Shown: positions 52,749 to 64,000 of the stretch, piece after piece | How positions within the stretch are numbered: position 1 is the stretch's first letter | How the letters are laid out: every line of letters begins with the position of its first letter | NCBI GenBank assembly: GCA_037974335.1 | Contig: CM075760.1 | Span: 43,156,103 to 43,220,102 of the forward strand | Direction: 5' to 3' | Source of the DNA: Prionace glauca | Taxonomy: Eukaryota > Chordata > Chondrichthyes > Carcharhiniformes > Carcharhinidae | DNA: 64,000 nt | Made by a program: the position numbers and the translations under genes | The notes under the pieces: generated by a model | Database searches by the model: none | What the model was told of the DNA's origin: nothing | The model's input: only the letters and a program-made list of their open reading frames with translations

Positions 52749-54712
52749 AAAGACATGTGCCGGTAAAGAGGAAGGATGGAAAAGGTAGGATTGGAGAGCT
52801 GTGGATTACAGGGGATATTGAGGACTTGGTCAGGAAGAAGAGAGAGGCGTATGTTAGGTCTCAGCAACTGGGAACGGAGAGAGCACTGGAGGAATACAGA
52901 GAGTATGAGGGAGCTCGAACGGGGAGTTAGAAGGGCGAAAGGGGGGCAAGAAATGACTTTGGCGGACAGGATTAAGGAAAATCCAAAGGCATTACATTAT
53001 TCTTACATTAGGAACAAAAGGATGGTTAGAGGGAAAATCTGTCCTCTTCGGGACAAAGGAGTGGAACTGTGCATAGAGTCTGAGGAAATGGGGGAGATCC
53101 TAAATGAATACTTTGCGTTGGTATTCACGAAGGAGAGGGGCTTGGTGTCTTGTACTGTCTTGGAGGGAGCTGTAGACCAGTTGAAAGAAATATCCATTAC
53201 AAGGGAGGAAGTGCTAGGGTTTTTAGGCAGCATAAGAACTGATAAAGCTCCGGGGCCTGATGGGATTTATCCCAGTCTGCTTAGGGAGGTGAGAGATGAA
53301 ATTGTTGGACCGCTGACGCAAATCTTTGTCTCTTCTTTGGACGCAGGTGAGGTCCCAGAGGGCTGGAGGGTAGATAATGTGGTACCGCTGTTTACAAAGG
53401 GCAGTAGGGATAACCCTGGTAATTATAGGCCAGTGAGTTTGACGTCAGTGGTAGGAAAGTTGTTGGAAAAAATTCTAAGGTGTAGGATGTATAAGCATTT
53501 GGAGCGTTGCGATGTGATGAGGGATGCGCAGCATGGCTTTGTTAAGGGGAGGTCTTGCCTTACGAATCTCGTGGAATTTTTTGAGGAGGTGACAAAAACC
53601 GTTGATGAAGGACAAGCCGTTGATGTCGTCTATATGGATTTCAGTAAGGCGTTTGACAAAGTCGCTCATGGTGGGTTGGTTGAAAAGGTTAAGGCTCATG
53701 GGATACAGGGACAAGTATCTAGATGGACTGAAAACTGGCTAGTTAACAGGAGACAGAGAGTAGCAGTGGAAGGGTCCTTTTCTCGCTGGAGGTCTGTCAC
53801 TAGTGGTGTGCTGCAGGGCTCAGTATTGGGACCTCTTCTATTCGTAAATATATATGAAAAATTTGGAAGAGGGCATACGTGTGTGATCAGCAAGTTTGCA
53901 GATGACACAAAGATGGCTGGATTGGCGGCCAGTGAGGAGCAGTGTCCGGCAATACAGCAGGATATAGATAGGCTGGTATATTGGGCAGATAAATGGCAGG
54001 TGGAATTTAACCCTGATAAATGCGAGGTGATGCATTTTGGAAGGAATAACGTAGAGAGGAGTTGTATGATAAAGGGTAGACCTATTAAGAGTATAGAAAT
54101 GCAGAGGAACCTGGGAGTGCAAGTTCACGAGTCTTTGAAGGTGGCAACACAGGTGGAGAAGGTTGCGAAGAAAGTTTATGATATGCTAGCCTTTATAGGA
54201 AGGGGAATAGAGTACAAGAGCTGGCGTCGAATGCTACAGTTGTACAGAACGTTGGTTGGACCGCATTTGGAGTACTGCGTCCAATTCTGGTCACATTACT
54301 ACCAGAAGGACGTGGAGACCCTGGAGCGAGTGCAGAGGAGGTTTACCAGGATGCTGCCTGGTATGGAAGGACTGAGTTATGAGGAAAGATTGAGTAAACT
54401 GGTGCTGTTTTCCTTAGAAAGACAGAGATTGAGCGTGGATTTAATAGAGGTGCATAAAATAATGAAGGGTATAGATAGAGTAAACAGTGGCAGGCTTTTT
54501 CTTTGATTGGAGACAAATATCACGAGGGGCCACCGGCTTAAGTTGAGGGGGGGAGAGGTATAATTTGGATGCTAGAGGGAGGTTTTTCACACAGTGGGTC
54601 GTGGGGGTATGGAATGCACTGCCAAGTAAGGTGGTGGAGGCAGGCACGCTGGACTTGTTTAAGGTTTACTTAGATAGACACATGAGCAAAATAAGGATGG
54701 AGGGTTAAAGGA
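52749..54712 (+). mobile_element. CR1-like LINE with long reverse-transcriptase frame
   Basis: A 576-codon frame (52776-54506) covers the linker and almost the whole reverse transcriptase: IRTDKAPGPDGIYPSLLREV, NYRPVSLTSVVGKLLEKIL, AQHGFVKGRSCLTNLVEFF, VVYMDFSKAFDKV (first catalytic Asp), TSGVLQGSVLGPLLFV, KFADDTKMAG (catalytic FADD) and a thumb/C-terminal region. LQGS instead of PQGS is a small departure. The frame ends early at 54506; the remaining C-terminus is in another frame to 54710. The endonuclease domain is missing, so the copy is not autonomous. Confidence 0.85.
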
Positions 54713-54954
54713 GACTGTTTTAAATAAGGATCAGAGCCTCAGGACGTTCCTGGAAATCTAATGCTACATGTGTTGATATTTTTCTCTTTTACTCTGCATG
54801 TGCGTCGGTCCACCTTGTTGTCTAACGAGGGGCATGCACACTGTGGGTCATGCGTGGGCTGCACTTGGATGTTTCGAGAGTGGCCTAGTACTTTGCGTCG
54901 TTTGTGTCTGCTTCAAAATGGACCAGCAGATGGGCACCACAACAGCTCAGTGAC

Positions 54955-55262
54955 TATCACCGTTAGTTGTCCAGATACATGGATTTGGGCCAGTGTCTGT
55001 GGGAAACTGTACATTCTCCCTGTGGTTGCGTGGCTTTTCTCCGGGTGTCCCGGTTTCCTCCCACACCCCAAAGAAGTGTTTTTCGGCTGACTAGTGTAAC
55101 AAATGGTCCCTAAATTATTCTCCCCTTAATCTGGTTTCCAATGGGGGTATCATAAGCATAGACACGGGTCAAGGGTGGAGGAGGAAAAACACATTGTGAA
55201 GATGGTGGCGCGGGCTCGTTGGGCCGAAGGGCCTGTTTCCTGTGCTGTGTTGTTCTTTCATC
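54955..55262 (+). mobile_element. tRNA-derived SINE, plus strand, with LINE-like tail
   Basis: tctgtgggaaactgtacatt, ccgggtgtcccggtttcctc, ccacaccccaaagaagtg, then gggctcgttgggccgaaggg and cctgtttcctgtgctgtgtt. The 59590-59860 copy is the same element reversed. Confidence 0.65.
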
Positions 55263-55875
55263 TTTCTTCTATTAATTTTAGCTTCGTGTCTTTTTTTCAT
55301 ATTTCACAGTTGTTGATGACTGAGGAGGTCAATTTTTGAGAGGTTGATTCAACCCTAAGTGTTGTCCATGAGGCTTTCAGTTGTGTTGTAAATTGTCCTT
55401 TTCTGTGTCATGAATGAGACCGAGAATTTTTTGATGGAGGGCTTAGTTCCCCCAAATGTTGTAGTCTCTGACCTGATGTTAGTGTCGAATGTCTCACTGA
55501 GATTCATCCATGTACGAGTATGATATGTATATCTCCCAACACAAACAAAACACTGCGCTTCAGGTTAATCCCGGTCTTCAAGCAGATGAGTAACAAAATT
55601 GTCATCCTATCAAAGGCCTGTCCCGTAATGTTATGATTGAGATACACCTACAGATGTTGCCGTTTCTTCTGTCTTCCTTGTCTTTGGATAGTGTGATGTT
55701 TCTGAATCATGAATCTCCTGTGGAACGGAACCTATCTTCTGGCAGAGAAAGAGGTGGCAAATGTTCAGAAAGTTGATATTTATTTTCATCAATTGCCATC
55801 CATTTACAAAGATACCCAATTGAGTTCATTAGTTATCATCCATTCATAAATATTGCTATGTTGATGTTTTAATTT
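55263..55875. other. Unannotated non-coding stretch
   Basis: No gene or repeat recognised. Open frames are short. Confidence 0.4.
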
Positions 55876-56480
55876 AAGGGATATGGGCGTTGCTGGCCTA
55901 GTCAGTATTTGTTGCCTATTCCTCATTGCCTTTAGTAAACTGGTGGTAAGCTACCTTCTTGAATTGCTGCAGACCCTGTGGTGTAGATACCCATACGGTC
56001 CTGTTACACAGGGAGTTCTAGGATCTCGGTCCCGTGACAGTGATGGAAGGATGATATATTTCCACATCAGGTATATGACTGACTTGGAGAGGAATTTATA
56101 GGTGATATTTTCTGGTAACTGTTACCCCTGTCCTTGCAAGTAGCAACCCACCGTGTGGCTGCCTAAGGAGCCTTGGTGAGGTTCGGAAGTGAAACTTGTA
56201 GATGGTACATAATGATGCTCGGTGTGGTGAAGGGAGTGAGCATTTGCAAATGCTATACCTGTCAAGCCGGCTGCTTTGGCCTGAATGGGATAAAGATTTT
56301 TGAATGTTGTTTGAACTGTATCTATTCAAGTAAGTGAAGAGAACCATTTTTTCCCCCAATTTGTGTCGTGCAGGTGGTGCACAGGTTTGGGGAGTTAGGG
56401 GGTGGGTTACTCACAGCAGGCTGAGCTGATATTCCAGCTGGAGCATGTATATACCCAGCTAACACAGCGATTAGCCAATG
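55876..56480 (+). repeat. Interspersed repeat of unknown class
   Basis: atatgggcgttgctggccta, ctcattgcctttagtaaact, gtggtaagctaccttcttga, attgctgcagaccctgtggt. This text is familiar as a dispersed repeat in shark genomes, but I cannot place it in a named class. It has no coding potential. Confidence 0.45.
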
Positions 56481-56679
56481 GTAACCTCGAAGATGTTGAT
56501 AGTTGTTGATTCAGTGTTGCAATATCATTGAGTGACAAGGGGTAACGGTCAGATTCCCCCTTTTTGGAGGTGATCATCGCCTGACACCAATATTACCAAT
56601 AATTCTCCATTCACAAAAATAAATAGTAAAAATTCACACAAATAAATAAAAATAAATAAATTCTCAAAAATAAATAATA

Positions 56680-57244
56680 GTGGGAGGGATTACTATTTCT
56701 AGGGGGAAAAGCTGCAGCATGCTACGGTGCAGAGGGACCTGGGGGTCCTTGTGCATGAGTCGCAAAAACCCAGTCTGCAGGCGCAGCAGATGATCAGGAA
56801 GGCGAATGGGATGCTGGCCTTTATAGTGATGGGGATAGAATATAAAAGCAGGGAGGTCTTGTTGCAACTGTACAGGGTACTGGTGAGGCCACAGCTGGAG
56901 TACTGTGTGCAGTTTTGGTCGCTGCACTTGTGGAAGGATATTTTGGCCTTGGAGGGAATGCAGAGGAGGTTCACTAGGCTGATACCGGAGATGAGGGGGT
57001 TGAACTTTGAAGAGAGGCTGAATAGACTGGGTCTGTACTCGTTGGAATTTAGAAGGATGAGGGGGGATCTTATAGAGACGCATAAGATAATGAAGGGGAT
57101 GGATAGGGTAGAGGTAGAGAGATTCTTCCCGCTCAGAAAGGACAGAAGGACAAGAGGGCACAGCCTCAGGATAAGGGGGAGGGCGGCAGTTTAGAATGGA
57201 ATTGAGGAGGAACTTTTTCACTCAAAGGGTGGTGAATCTCTGGA
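56680..57244 (+). mobile_element. CR1-like LINE, 3-prime part
   Basis: The plus frame from 56727 reads MQRDLGVLVHESQKPSLQAQ, REVLLQLYRVLVRPQLEYCV, LSYEERL-like LNFEERLNRLGLYSLEFRRM, IETHKIMKGMDRVEVERFFP. It stops abruptly at ctctggaatt, without the usual 3-prime tail. Confidence 0.85.
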
Positions 57245-57270
57245 ATTAAATTAAATTAAATTAAATTGTG
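57245..57270 (+). repeat. (AAATT)n microsatellite
   Basis: aaattaaattaaattaaatt at the broken LINE end, followed by a SINE-like repeat; possibly the tail of the inserted repeat. Confidence 0.8.
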
Positions 57271-57405
57271 ATTAAATCCGACCATGGCAGCAGGTGGAAT
57301 TTGAATTCAATCAATAAATTTTGATTCATACTGATAGTGACGAGATAACCCTCTGATTCCCCAATGAAGGACATGTACCATCCCTACTTGGTCTCAGCAG
57401 GGTGT
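57271..57405 (+). mobile_element. Interspersed SINE-like repeat, plus strand
   Basis: gcagcaggtggaatttgaat, tcaatcaataaattttgatt, ccctacttggtctc. Same family as 24540-24700 and 34135-34280. Confidence 0.55.
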
Positions 57406-58840
57406 AACTCAAGATGGACCGCCATATATATAACTGGGCAATGCTTTCTGAGATGCCCTAACACACCACTCAGCTGAAAAGGAATTAAGCACAGGAAATA
57501 AATGTTGTTCTTTCCAGGGACCCCCACGTCCCATGGAAGAATAAAGTGAAATAAAACACCAGCCTACATATTTATGCAGTATCAGATATATCACCTCTCT
57601 GAATCAACTCTCACAATCTGCCTGTATTTATTTCTATCCATCCATCACAATGTATTGTTGGGTTGGAGAGATCATCATTGTTACTAACAAGGTGTCAGAG
57701 AATCTGGGTAGCTTTCTTTTCCAATGAAATGGGAAGCATTCATATCGGTTCACAGCTTTAAAAATAATAATTTAGATTGCCTCCAGTTGTTGCTGGGCAG
57801 ATTTGTTTATAAATAGGCTCTATTGACAATGCTAAGAGTTTGAAGTTGGCTTGCAGCCAGCTGTTCAGCACTGAGGAAACAGATCTTTGACTTACTGAAC
57901 AAACACCGTCAGATGCTTCCTGTAAATATCTTGGGGTAGTTGGCAGCAGGTTGGACTGCTGCCAAATACTGCGTGGGACAGATTAGCGCGAATATGTAAG
58001 GATTAAATGGGACTTATCCAGTTATACAATAAATGCTTGATTCCCATAATAAAGAAAGGTTTTTAAATGGTATTCCTTCCAAGCAAATATTTTAAAGGGC
58101 TGCACTGTGATTAAACAGTATGGGGAACGAGTAAATTGGCCAGATGCTATTTCATTTGTCTATCTTCCAAATAAATGTCCTTCCAACAATTAAAGTTACT
58201 TTGTGAGTAACTTCATGACGTGGAAGAAAGAGATTTTGACCTCCCCACCCCCAAAGTCCAATGAGATCAGTGCAATGGCCCCAAAATGAAAATAATTAAA
58301 AGTAAAATAAAATCATTCAATTGTCTTGAAAAGCGTGGATACCTGGAATATTCTAAGTGTTCTGCACCTCTTTAAAAAGACAACCTCTCTTATCCCTGAT
58401 CAGCACCATGTTCTGCTGTCCAGCACAATCTGATTTCGATTATTTAACAGTCGCTCTCATAGCTGCCAATGAGTGAAGAAACGGCCTGGTTTAGTGGAAG
58501 ACAAAACATTTATTTTTGTGATATTGTGCAATATGCCACAAAGTCCTAATATCCTGAGTTTCCACTACCAATGAATGTTCTACAGCCGGTGGCCAATAAA
58601 ATGAGCAGCAATGATTTGGATGTTGACAAAGAACTTTCCTGATCACCGTGTCCATTCGGATTCTATAAATTCTCTGTCAAAGGTTGATTGATGTCGATGT
58701 CATGTTTCCCTGTCAGCTCATATAATTATAAGTCCACCAGTTTTCTTTCAGTGTTAATTTTCACAGGATAAAGGAGCCTTTGGGGAAATCTAACGTGTAA
58801 TATTGCATCACATGAGGATTGTCCTTTTTGAATTAATTTG
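57406..58840. other. Unannotated non-coding stretch
   Basis: 1.4 kb of AT-rich sequence without recognised genes, repeats or splice-bounded exons. Confidence 0.4.
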
Positions 58841-58845
58841 TGGAT

Positions 58846-59145
58846 GGCATGGTGGCATATATGTTATGGTTTCTGCCTCAAAGCGCCAGGGACCCGGGTT
58901 CAGCTCCCAGTTTGGGTCTGTCTGTGTGGAGTCTGCATATTCTCCAATTGCCTGCTCATTTACTCACATTGTTCAAGGATATGCCGCTTAGGTTGATCCA
59001 CGATGATGAATTGTCCAATCATGTCAGGAGAATTTGCAGGGAATATACGTGGGGTGATGGGGATAGACTTAGGTGGGAATGTTGTGGGTTTGGGCTTGAT
59101 AGGCCAAAAGGCCTTCTTCTGCTCTGTAATGATTCTATGGACATG
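58846..59145 (+). mobile_element. tRNA-derived SINE, plus strand
   Basis: Head tggcatggtggcatatatgt, ctcaaagcgccagggacccg, ggttcagctccc (B box); body tgtgtggagtctgcatattc; tail ttgataggccaaaaggcctt, ctgctctgtaatgattctat. Near full length, diverged. Confidence 0.75.
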
Positions 59146-59149
59146 GGCA

Positions 59150-59445
59150 CCTTTGACTGTTCAGAATTTATTGCCTACTTCTTGTCCGAAGGCAGTGAGA
59201 GACAATCACATTGCTGTGGCTCTTGGATCACACATAGGCCAGACCAGGTAAGGACGGCACATTCCCTTCTCTAAAATACATTAGTGAAGCAGATAGGTTT
59301 TTACACAATCGACAATGATATCTTGACCGTAAGTGAATTCTTATTTCCAGACACTTTTTTTTACGGAATTTAAATCCCACCATCTGTGGGGTCCTGAGAA
59401 CATTAGTTAAGTTTGTGCATTAATTGCCGAGCGATAACATTGGGC
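59150..59445 (-). mobile_element. Interspersed SINE-like repeat, minus strand
   Basis: ttgctgtggctcttggatca, cacataggccagaccaggta, aggacggcacattcccttct, aatttaaatcccaccatctg: the longest copy of the family also at 24540, 34135 and 57271. Confidence 0.6.
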
Positions 59446-59587
59446 CATTTCTTCCCTCCTTCTTGTATTCAGTCCCAAATTACAGTGACAGCTACCCACA
59501 CCTGAAATAAAATTATTTCAGCAATTAGTTACATAAATCGATAATAATTCTACAAATGGATTATATTTTTGCTGCAATGTGCAAATC

Positions 59588-59862
59588 AAAGAACAAAGAA
59601 CAAGAACAAAGAACAACACAGCACGGGAAACAGGCCCTTCGGCCCAACGAGCCCGCGCCGCCGTCCCATTGTCAGTGACCTATTCATGATTTTAGTCTAC
59701 GCCTAATGTGCGAGGATCAGGGAGGTCCAATATAGGGACAATTTGTTACCCAATCAATCAGCCTAAAAGCACATTTTTGGGATGTGGGAGGAAACCGGAG
59801 CACCCGGAAGAAACCCACGCAACCACGGGAAGAACGCGCAAACTCCCACGGACACTGGCATT
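59588..59862 (-). mobile_element. tRNA-SINE / LINE-tail composite, minus strand
   Basis: gaacaacacagcacgggaaa, caggcccttcggcccaacga, gcccgcgccgccgtcccatt at the left, then ggaggaaaccggagcacccg, gaagaaacccacgcaaccac at the right. Well conserved, so relatively young. Confidence 0.7.
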
Positions 59863-60104
59863 TTTACCCTGATAAAGTCATGTCATCTTCTTTATGTCTA
59901 TTCTCTTGTGAAGGGGTGCAGAATTAAGGGACTTGAATTACAATCAAATTGTTTTTTTCTCTATATCAGAGTCTCAAATATAATTGCACCTTTTGGAGTG
60001 GCAGAGACGTTCCAATGGATTTCACTCTTTCTGCCTCAGTGTTAGTCTGTCTCTTGAATATTCCAGTGTCAGCAATCAATTCACTGGGAATAATCCTCGG
60101 TGTT

Positions 60105-60620
60105 TTTTGATATATTTTATTTGATTTATTATTATCACACACATTAGTACACAGTCTTGCGCACTATACAGACAGAGCATACCGTGCATAGAGAAGGAAG
60201 GGAGAGAGGAAGAATATTATGTTGCAGTCATAGCTCGGGTCTAGAAAAATATCAATTTAATGCGAGGTAGATCCATTCAAAAATCTGATTGCAGCTGTAA
60301 AGAAATTGTTTCTGAGTCGGTTTGTATTGTTTTCAGATTTTGTTTTTTACCTAGTTCCCGATGGCAAAAGGTGAGAGAGTGTGTCCGGGGTGAGGTGTGT
60401 TTTCTTTTCATAGTTTTTTTTTAAAGTGTCGAATCGGAGGTTGTGTTGACTCAGCCAGAGGCAGAAACCGGGCATCCCTGAGGCTCCCTGAGACTGAGCT
60501 GTAAAGACAAAGTGTTCAATATGGTCAGCAACTGGATGGTCTGGGTCCGACCCGTCCCTGATAGTGTTTATAGTCTCTCCTTCAGTGTGATAGTCTTGGA
60601 TCAACCCACAATTCCTCCGC
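60105..60620 (+). repeat. Interspersed repeat (cacacattagtacacag type)
   Basis: tttgatttattattatcaca, cgcactatacagacagagca, taccgtgcatagagaaggaa, tcgggtctagaaaaatatca, gcgaggtagatccattcaaa. Resembles a common shark dispersed repeat of uncertain class. Open frames over it are short. Confidence 0.5.
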
Positions 60621-60639
60621 CCCAGAGATTCAGAATCAA

Positions 60640-60790
60640 TTTATTCCACCCAAAGACGCTTAAAACAACGTAAAGAGAAATTGCTGGACAGTCTCATGAC
60701 ATCTGGACTCGAAACGTCAGCTGTTCCCTCTCCTTACAAATATTGCCATGCCTGCTGAGATTTTCCAGCATTTTCTCTTTGGGTTTGAAT
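60640..60790 (-). repeat. Interspersed repeat, reverse of 15640-15705
   Basis: actcgaaacgtcagctgttc, atgcctgctgagattttcca, gcattttctctttgggtttg: the reverse strand of the widespread gatctgacagcatctgtgga repeat. Confidence 0.55.
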
Positions 60791-61519
60791 TCCAGAATCC
60801 ACAGAATTTTTTTTATACTTCAAACAACATCTTCTCTTGGCAAATAACTATAAACCGAGTATTCCTATCTTTCCCCTGTCTGTCCTACACAGACTCCAGT
60901 TCCATGTGATGAAAATAACCCTTCACCACCACTGAAATATCCGAGAAAGCCACCCAGTTGTATTAAAGCGGCAGTGGAAAGTCACCCATCCAGAGGGCAG
61001 GTTTCAGCAAGGTGGTTCACAATCACCAATTAATGTTAGCTTTGTCAGTGAAGCTCGCATCCAGAGATTCAATAAAATCAATGCAAATTGCTGCAGATTC
61101 CGGAAATCTAAAACTAAAACAGCAACAGTGCTACTCAGCATCTCAATGGGTATCATCAGAGAGAGAGAACCAGATTCGTATTTAACATCAATGCCAGGAT
61201 GTCAAATCTCTTGATATAATTATGAACAGCAAATCTGTTCTGTCCAATGTCCGACCCAAAACCTCATTTGTCAAATAAAATCGCAAATTTGTTGGCCATT
61301 TATCATAACCGGGTTTGTGGGAGTTTGTGGTACGTAACTTACCTGGTTAGTTACAACATGAGAACAGCGAGTAAATTCAGCAAAGGTACCTCAGTGAGTT
61401 TTAATAACTTTGGGGCGACATGAGGTCGGGTAAAATGTTCTATACATTCAAATTTCCCCATAATTTGTAATACTTTGGAATCGCTGAGATTAATGTGAAT
61501 ATAATCACTGCTCTGCCTG

Positions 61520-61985
61520 ATCATAGAAGCATAAAATCATATAATCCCTACAGTTCAACATGGTCATTCGGTCCAATAACTCTGCAGCGGGCTCTCCAGC
61601 ACAGCATCCTACCTAGGCAAGCTTTCATCCGATCCCGGCAACCACACATATTCACAGGCTAATCCCCCGAACCTACACATTATTGGACACTAACAGGAAA
61701 TTTAGCATAGACAATTTACATTAGGCCTGGGAAGGATGCTCTGCCGGATAGCAGACTTGATGAACCGAATGGTCTCCTTCTGCACTGTAGCGATTCTATG
61801 ATTCTACTTTGCACATCATTGGGCGCTAAGGGGCAATTTATCACAGCCAATCCACCTAACCTGCACATCCTGGGACTGTGGAAGGAAACTGGAGCACTCG
61901 GAGGGAACTCACATGGATATGGATAGAATGTGAAAACCACACACAGTCACCCAATGTTAGAATCGAACCCGCTTCCCTGTCGCCT
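61520..61985 (-). mobile_element. Two SINE copies, partly overlapping, minus strand
   Basis: 61525-61720 (gaagcataaaatcatataat, ccctacagttcaacatggtc, attcggtccaataactctgc) is a minus-strand SINE tail. 61720-61800 is a plus-strand SINE tail (gatgaaccgaatggtctcct, tctgcactgtagcgattcta). 61800-61980 is a minus-strand body and head (ggaaggaaactggagcactc, gaatcgaacccgcttccctg). This is a stacked insertion site. Confidence 0.6.
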
Positions 61986-62765
61986 GTGAGGGAGCAAAAA
62001 CAATTGTATCTCTTCGTGATAACCACATTTTTTATTCTTCCCTCGTGTGAGTGTGATCACTATTTGTGAAAGAATATTTCAGACATCAGATCTGTTTTTT
62101 TTATTTAACTTGTCGAGTTTAAACAGATTAAATCCTCAATCAGATTAACATTCAGTGGAATATCAGCCTGTTCACAGATACTTTATTAATTGTGACATCA
62201 GAACTTTCAGAACTAATTCTGAAATGAAATGTCTTATTTTATTGTAGTTAAGTACAGCCGGAGTTATGAATGTTCAAAAAGTTCTATTCATATGTTATTT
62301 TATTCAGTTTTATTCAACTGTTAAAATTCTTAAAATAAATCGCTATTTTGAGTTGAAACTGATCAATAAGTGACGGTTTATCTGGTTTTTCTGTCATGAA
62401 CATTTCATTGTAAACAGTGAGGTATTTATGTAAATAAATACAAGAATAGTAATTCCAAATGAGATTGTTGACTGACAAAAACACAACAAATATTTCCCCA
62501 CCAACGCAACACAGAAATAGAGAGAACCATGCAAATCAATCAACGGATTCCAGTAATGGTTGTTTTTCAACATTATTTATTCATCAGTTATGTGAGGAAA
62601 AATATCATGATGATATCTATGTTCAGAATTAGGAAATAATCCCTCTGATCCCGAAATGTAATGACACAGAAAACACAGAACATCTCCTGTGTTTCATCTC
62701 TTTCTCTGTCTTTCTCCTGTCTGGTTCTGCGTCTTGTCTCTCCACGATGGTTCATCGTCTTCACT
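61986..62765. other. Unannotated AT-rich stretch
   Basis: No gene or repeat recognised. Confidence 0.4.
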
Positions 62766-62769
62766 CCAC

Positions 62770-62850
62770 AGCAAAAGAACATAAGAACGTAAGAAATGGG
62801 AGCAGGAGTAGGCCATCTAGCCCCTCGAGCCTGCCCCGGGCTCGATAAAA
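62770..62850 (-). mobile_element. LINE tail fragment, minus strand
   Basis: aaagaacataagaacgtaag, aaatgggagcaggagtaggc, catctagcccctcgagcctg, ccccggg. Confidence 0.7.
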
Positions 62851-63635
62851 TCAATGTTTGCCCAATGTATTCTCTCAGCCACAGGTACAGGTTTCTAACA
62901 GAATATAATTCAATAAATTGGAATCCATGACTGAGATTTACTCTAAAAGATCTCTTGAGAAATCAATGATCTTGAAATGCTTGAAACATTTTCTTCTGCA
63001 CCTAACCTCGGTTCCACCTGGTGATAAGGATTCAATGTGGAATCTTTCCCTATATTTAGCCGGTGTTGTCCCTGTCCTTGGAGTATTTGACTGGACAGAG
63101 TAGAGGAATATTTACTCTGCGTCTGAACTCATTGTTCCTGGTTTATGAATGGTTGATATCTCTTTGTCAGGGAAGATTTAATTCGTATCGAATCTCTGCT
63201 GTACCTAGCCTGGGTGTGTTTTGTGGAACTGTGTGGACGGCTCTTTCTCCTATACCTAACACTAATTTAAACCTGCCTCCTGGATCTCGGAAGGAAGAGT
63301 GCAGGAGAGCTGTTACATAGAAGAGTGTCCATGCTCTTTCTGCCTTAATTTTGTTTGAACAGATTTATAGACGGAGTTTCACTCTGTTTATAGACAGTAT
63401 AATGTTGTAAGAACGTTTGAATTGGATAGTTTAGAGGGAGATTCTCTTTGCATCTCACTCATGCTATTCTGATTTAGGAGTTATTAATTTGCCAGTACAG
63501 AGGGGACTTTGCATTCTGCAGCGAACCCCATGTTACTCCTGTCCTGTAAGATTTTGATGGGAGAGTCGGCCGTCTTTACAAATTTCATGGGGATTGAACC
63601 AGTATCTTTATATTACAGTAAATGTACCCTGTGTC
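62851..63635. other. Unannotated stretch, possibly repeat-derived
   Basis: Recurring words (tggacagagtagaggaatat, ttactctgcgtctgaactca, cctggatctcggaaggaaga) hint at an old degenerate array, but no clear period was found. No gene recognised. Confidence 0.35.
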
Positions 63636-63639
63636 AGCT

Positions 63640-63960
63640 CGTATTATGAGCCATGCCTTCGTTTATTTTCCACTGGACCCTAACTCTTTCTACCTTGCAT
63701 GTAGAATGTTATGTTGTCTGTCTTTGCACATAGTAAATTGGATATATTATCTGTCTGTACTAAATACGACGCTGTCCCTGCTTATATTATATGTCACCAT
63801 GTTTCTGTTTATATTAAACTAGACATTATCTCTGTTTATATTAATTTAGATCTCTCTCTGTTTGTATCAAAGTAGATGTAATCTTATTTCTGCAATTGTC
63901 CATATCCGCGTTTATATTGTATTAGTTTTTACTCAGTTTTTACTGCACTGGTCAATGCCA
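63640..63960 (+). repeat. Degenerate ctctgtttatatt minisatellite
   Basis: gtttctgtttatattaaact, agacattatctctgtttata, ttaatttagatctctctctg, tttgtatcaaagtagatgta, cgcgtttatattgtattag: units of about 30-40 bases. The reverse orientation is at 44290-45210. The family probably continues past the window end. Confidence 0.65.
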
Positions 63961-64000
63961 GTAATGATTAAAGTGGCTGGGAGAACACAATTCTCTGCAT

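Overview
The window looks like genomic DNA from a cartilaginous fish, most likely a shark. Three things point that way. It carries four consecutive immunoglobulin constant exons that read as elasmobranch IgM CH1 to CH4. It is saturated with CR1-like LINEs, tRNA-derived SINEs resembling the elasmobranch HE1 type, and Penelope-like termini. It also carries an intron-containing GPR139-like receptor of a type expanded in cartilaginous fishes. Nothing looks bacterial, plasmid or viral apart from decayed retroelement fossils.

Layout. 1-6.2 kb: AT-rich non-coding DNA, then CA-, CTCA- and GA-rich simple arrays. 6.28-10.62 kb (+): IgM heavy-chain constant exons CH1, CH2, CH3 and CH4 with consistent phase-1 splice sites, a secretory tail and two AATAAA signals. 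CH4 has one in-frame TAG where the conserved Trp of the EEW motif is expected, so this copy is probably a pseudogene or makes a truncated chain. I recognise no V, D, J or membrane exon; in cluster-type shark loci V-D-J would lie upstream of the window. 10.6-15 kb: tandem repeats, and an exon-like segment at 14.05 kb with a paralogue at 42.3 kb. 15.1-15.5 kb: a CpG-rich block with GC boxes, CCAAT, NRF-1-like and YY1-like motifs; part of it recurs near 19.8 kb. 16-24.5 kb: LINE pieces, a compact Penelope-like element with a perfect 14-bp target-site duplication, a 52-bp G-rich minisatellite, nested LINE/SINE insertions and a Ty3/gypsy fossil.

24.7-32.7 kb is an inverted duplication. Each arm (about 2.0-2.3 kb) carries the main coding exon of a GPR139-like class A receptor, a SINE on one side and a long pyrimidine/purine tract on the other. 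The right-hand (+) copy has a matching upstream exon with a coding minisatellite and looks intact; for the left-hand (-) copy I find no first exon. From 32.7 kb to the end the window is mostly repeat-derived: a gypsy fossil, many CR1-like LINEs (the best has a 576-codon reverse transcriptase reading frame at 52.8-54.5 kb), SINEs and degenerate minisatellites. Two short host-like remnants stand out: a tyrosine-rich acidic exon like the N-terminus of a chemoattractant receptor (38.8 kb, minus) and a TM6-like GPCR fragment (48.4 kb, plus).

The genes do not form an operon or shared pathway. The supported host content is one IgM constant-region unit (secreted antibody) and one or two orphan-type receptors. 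I found no convincing previously undescribed system. The points most worth checking are the CH4 nonsense codon, the inverted receptor duplication, the Penelope-like element and its relatives, and the CpG-rich promoter-like block. Identities and homologies are by eye; no database search was possible.
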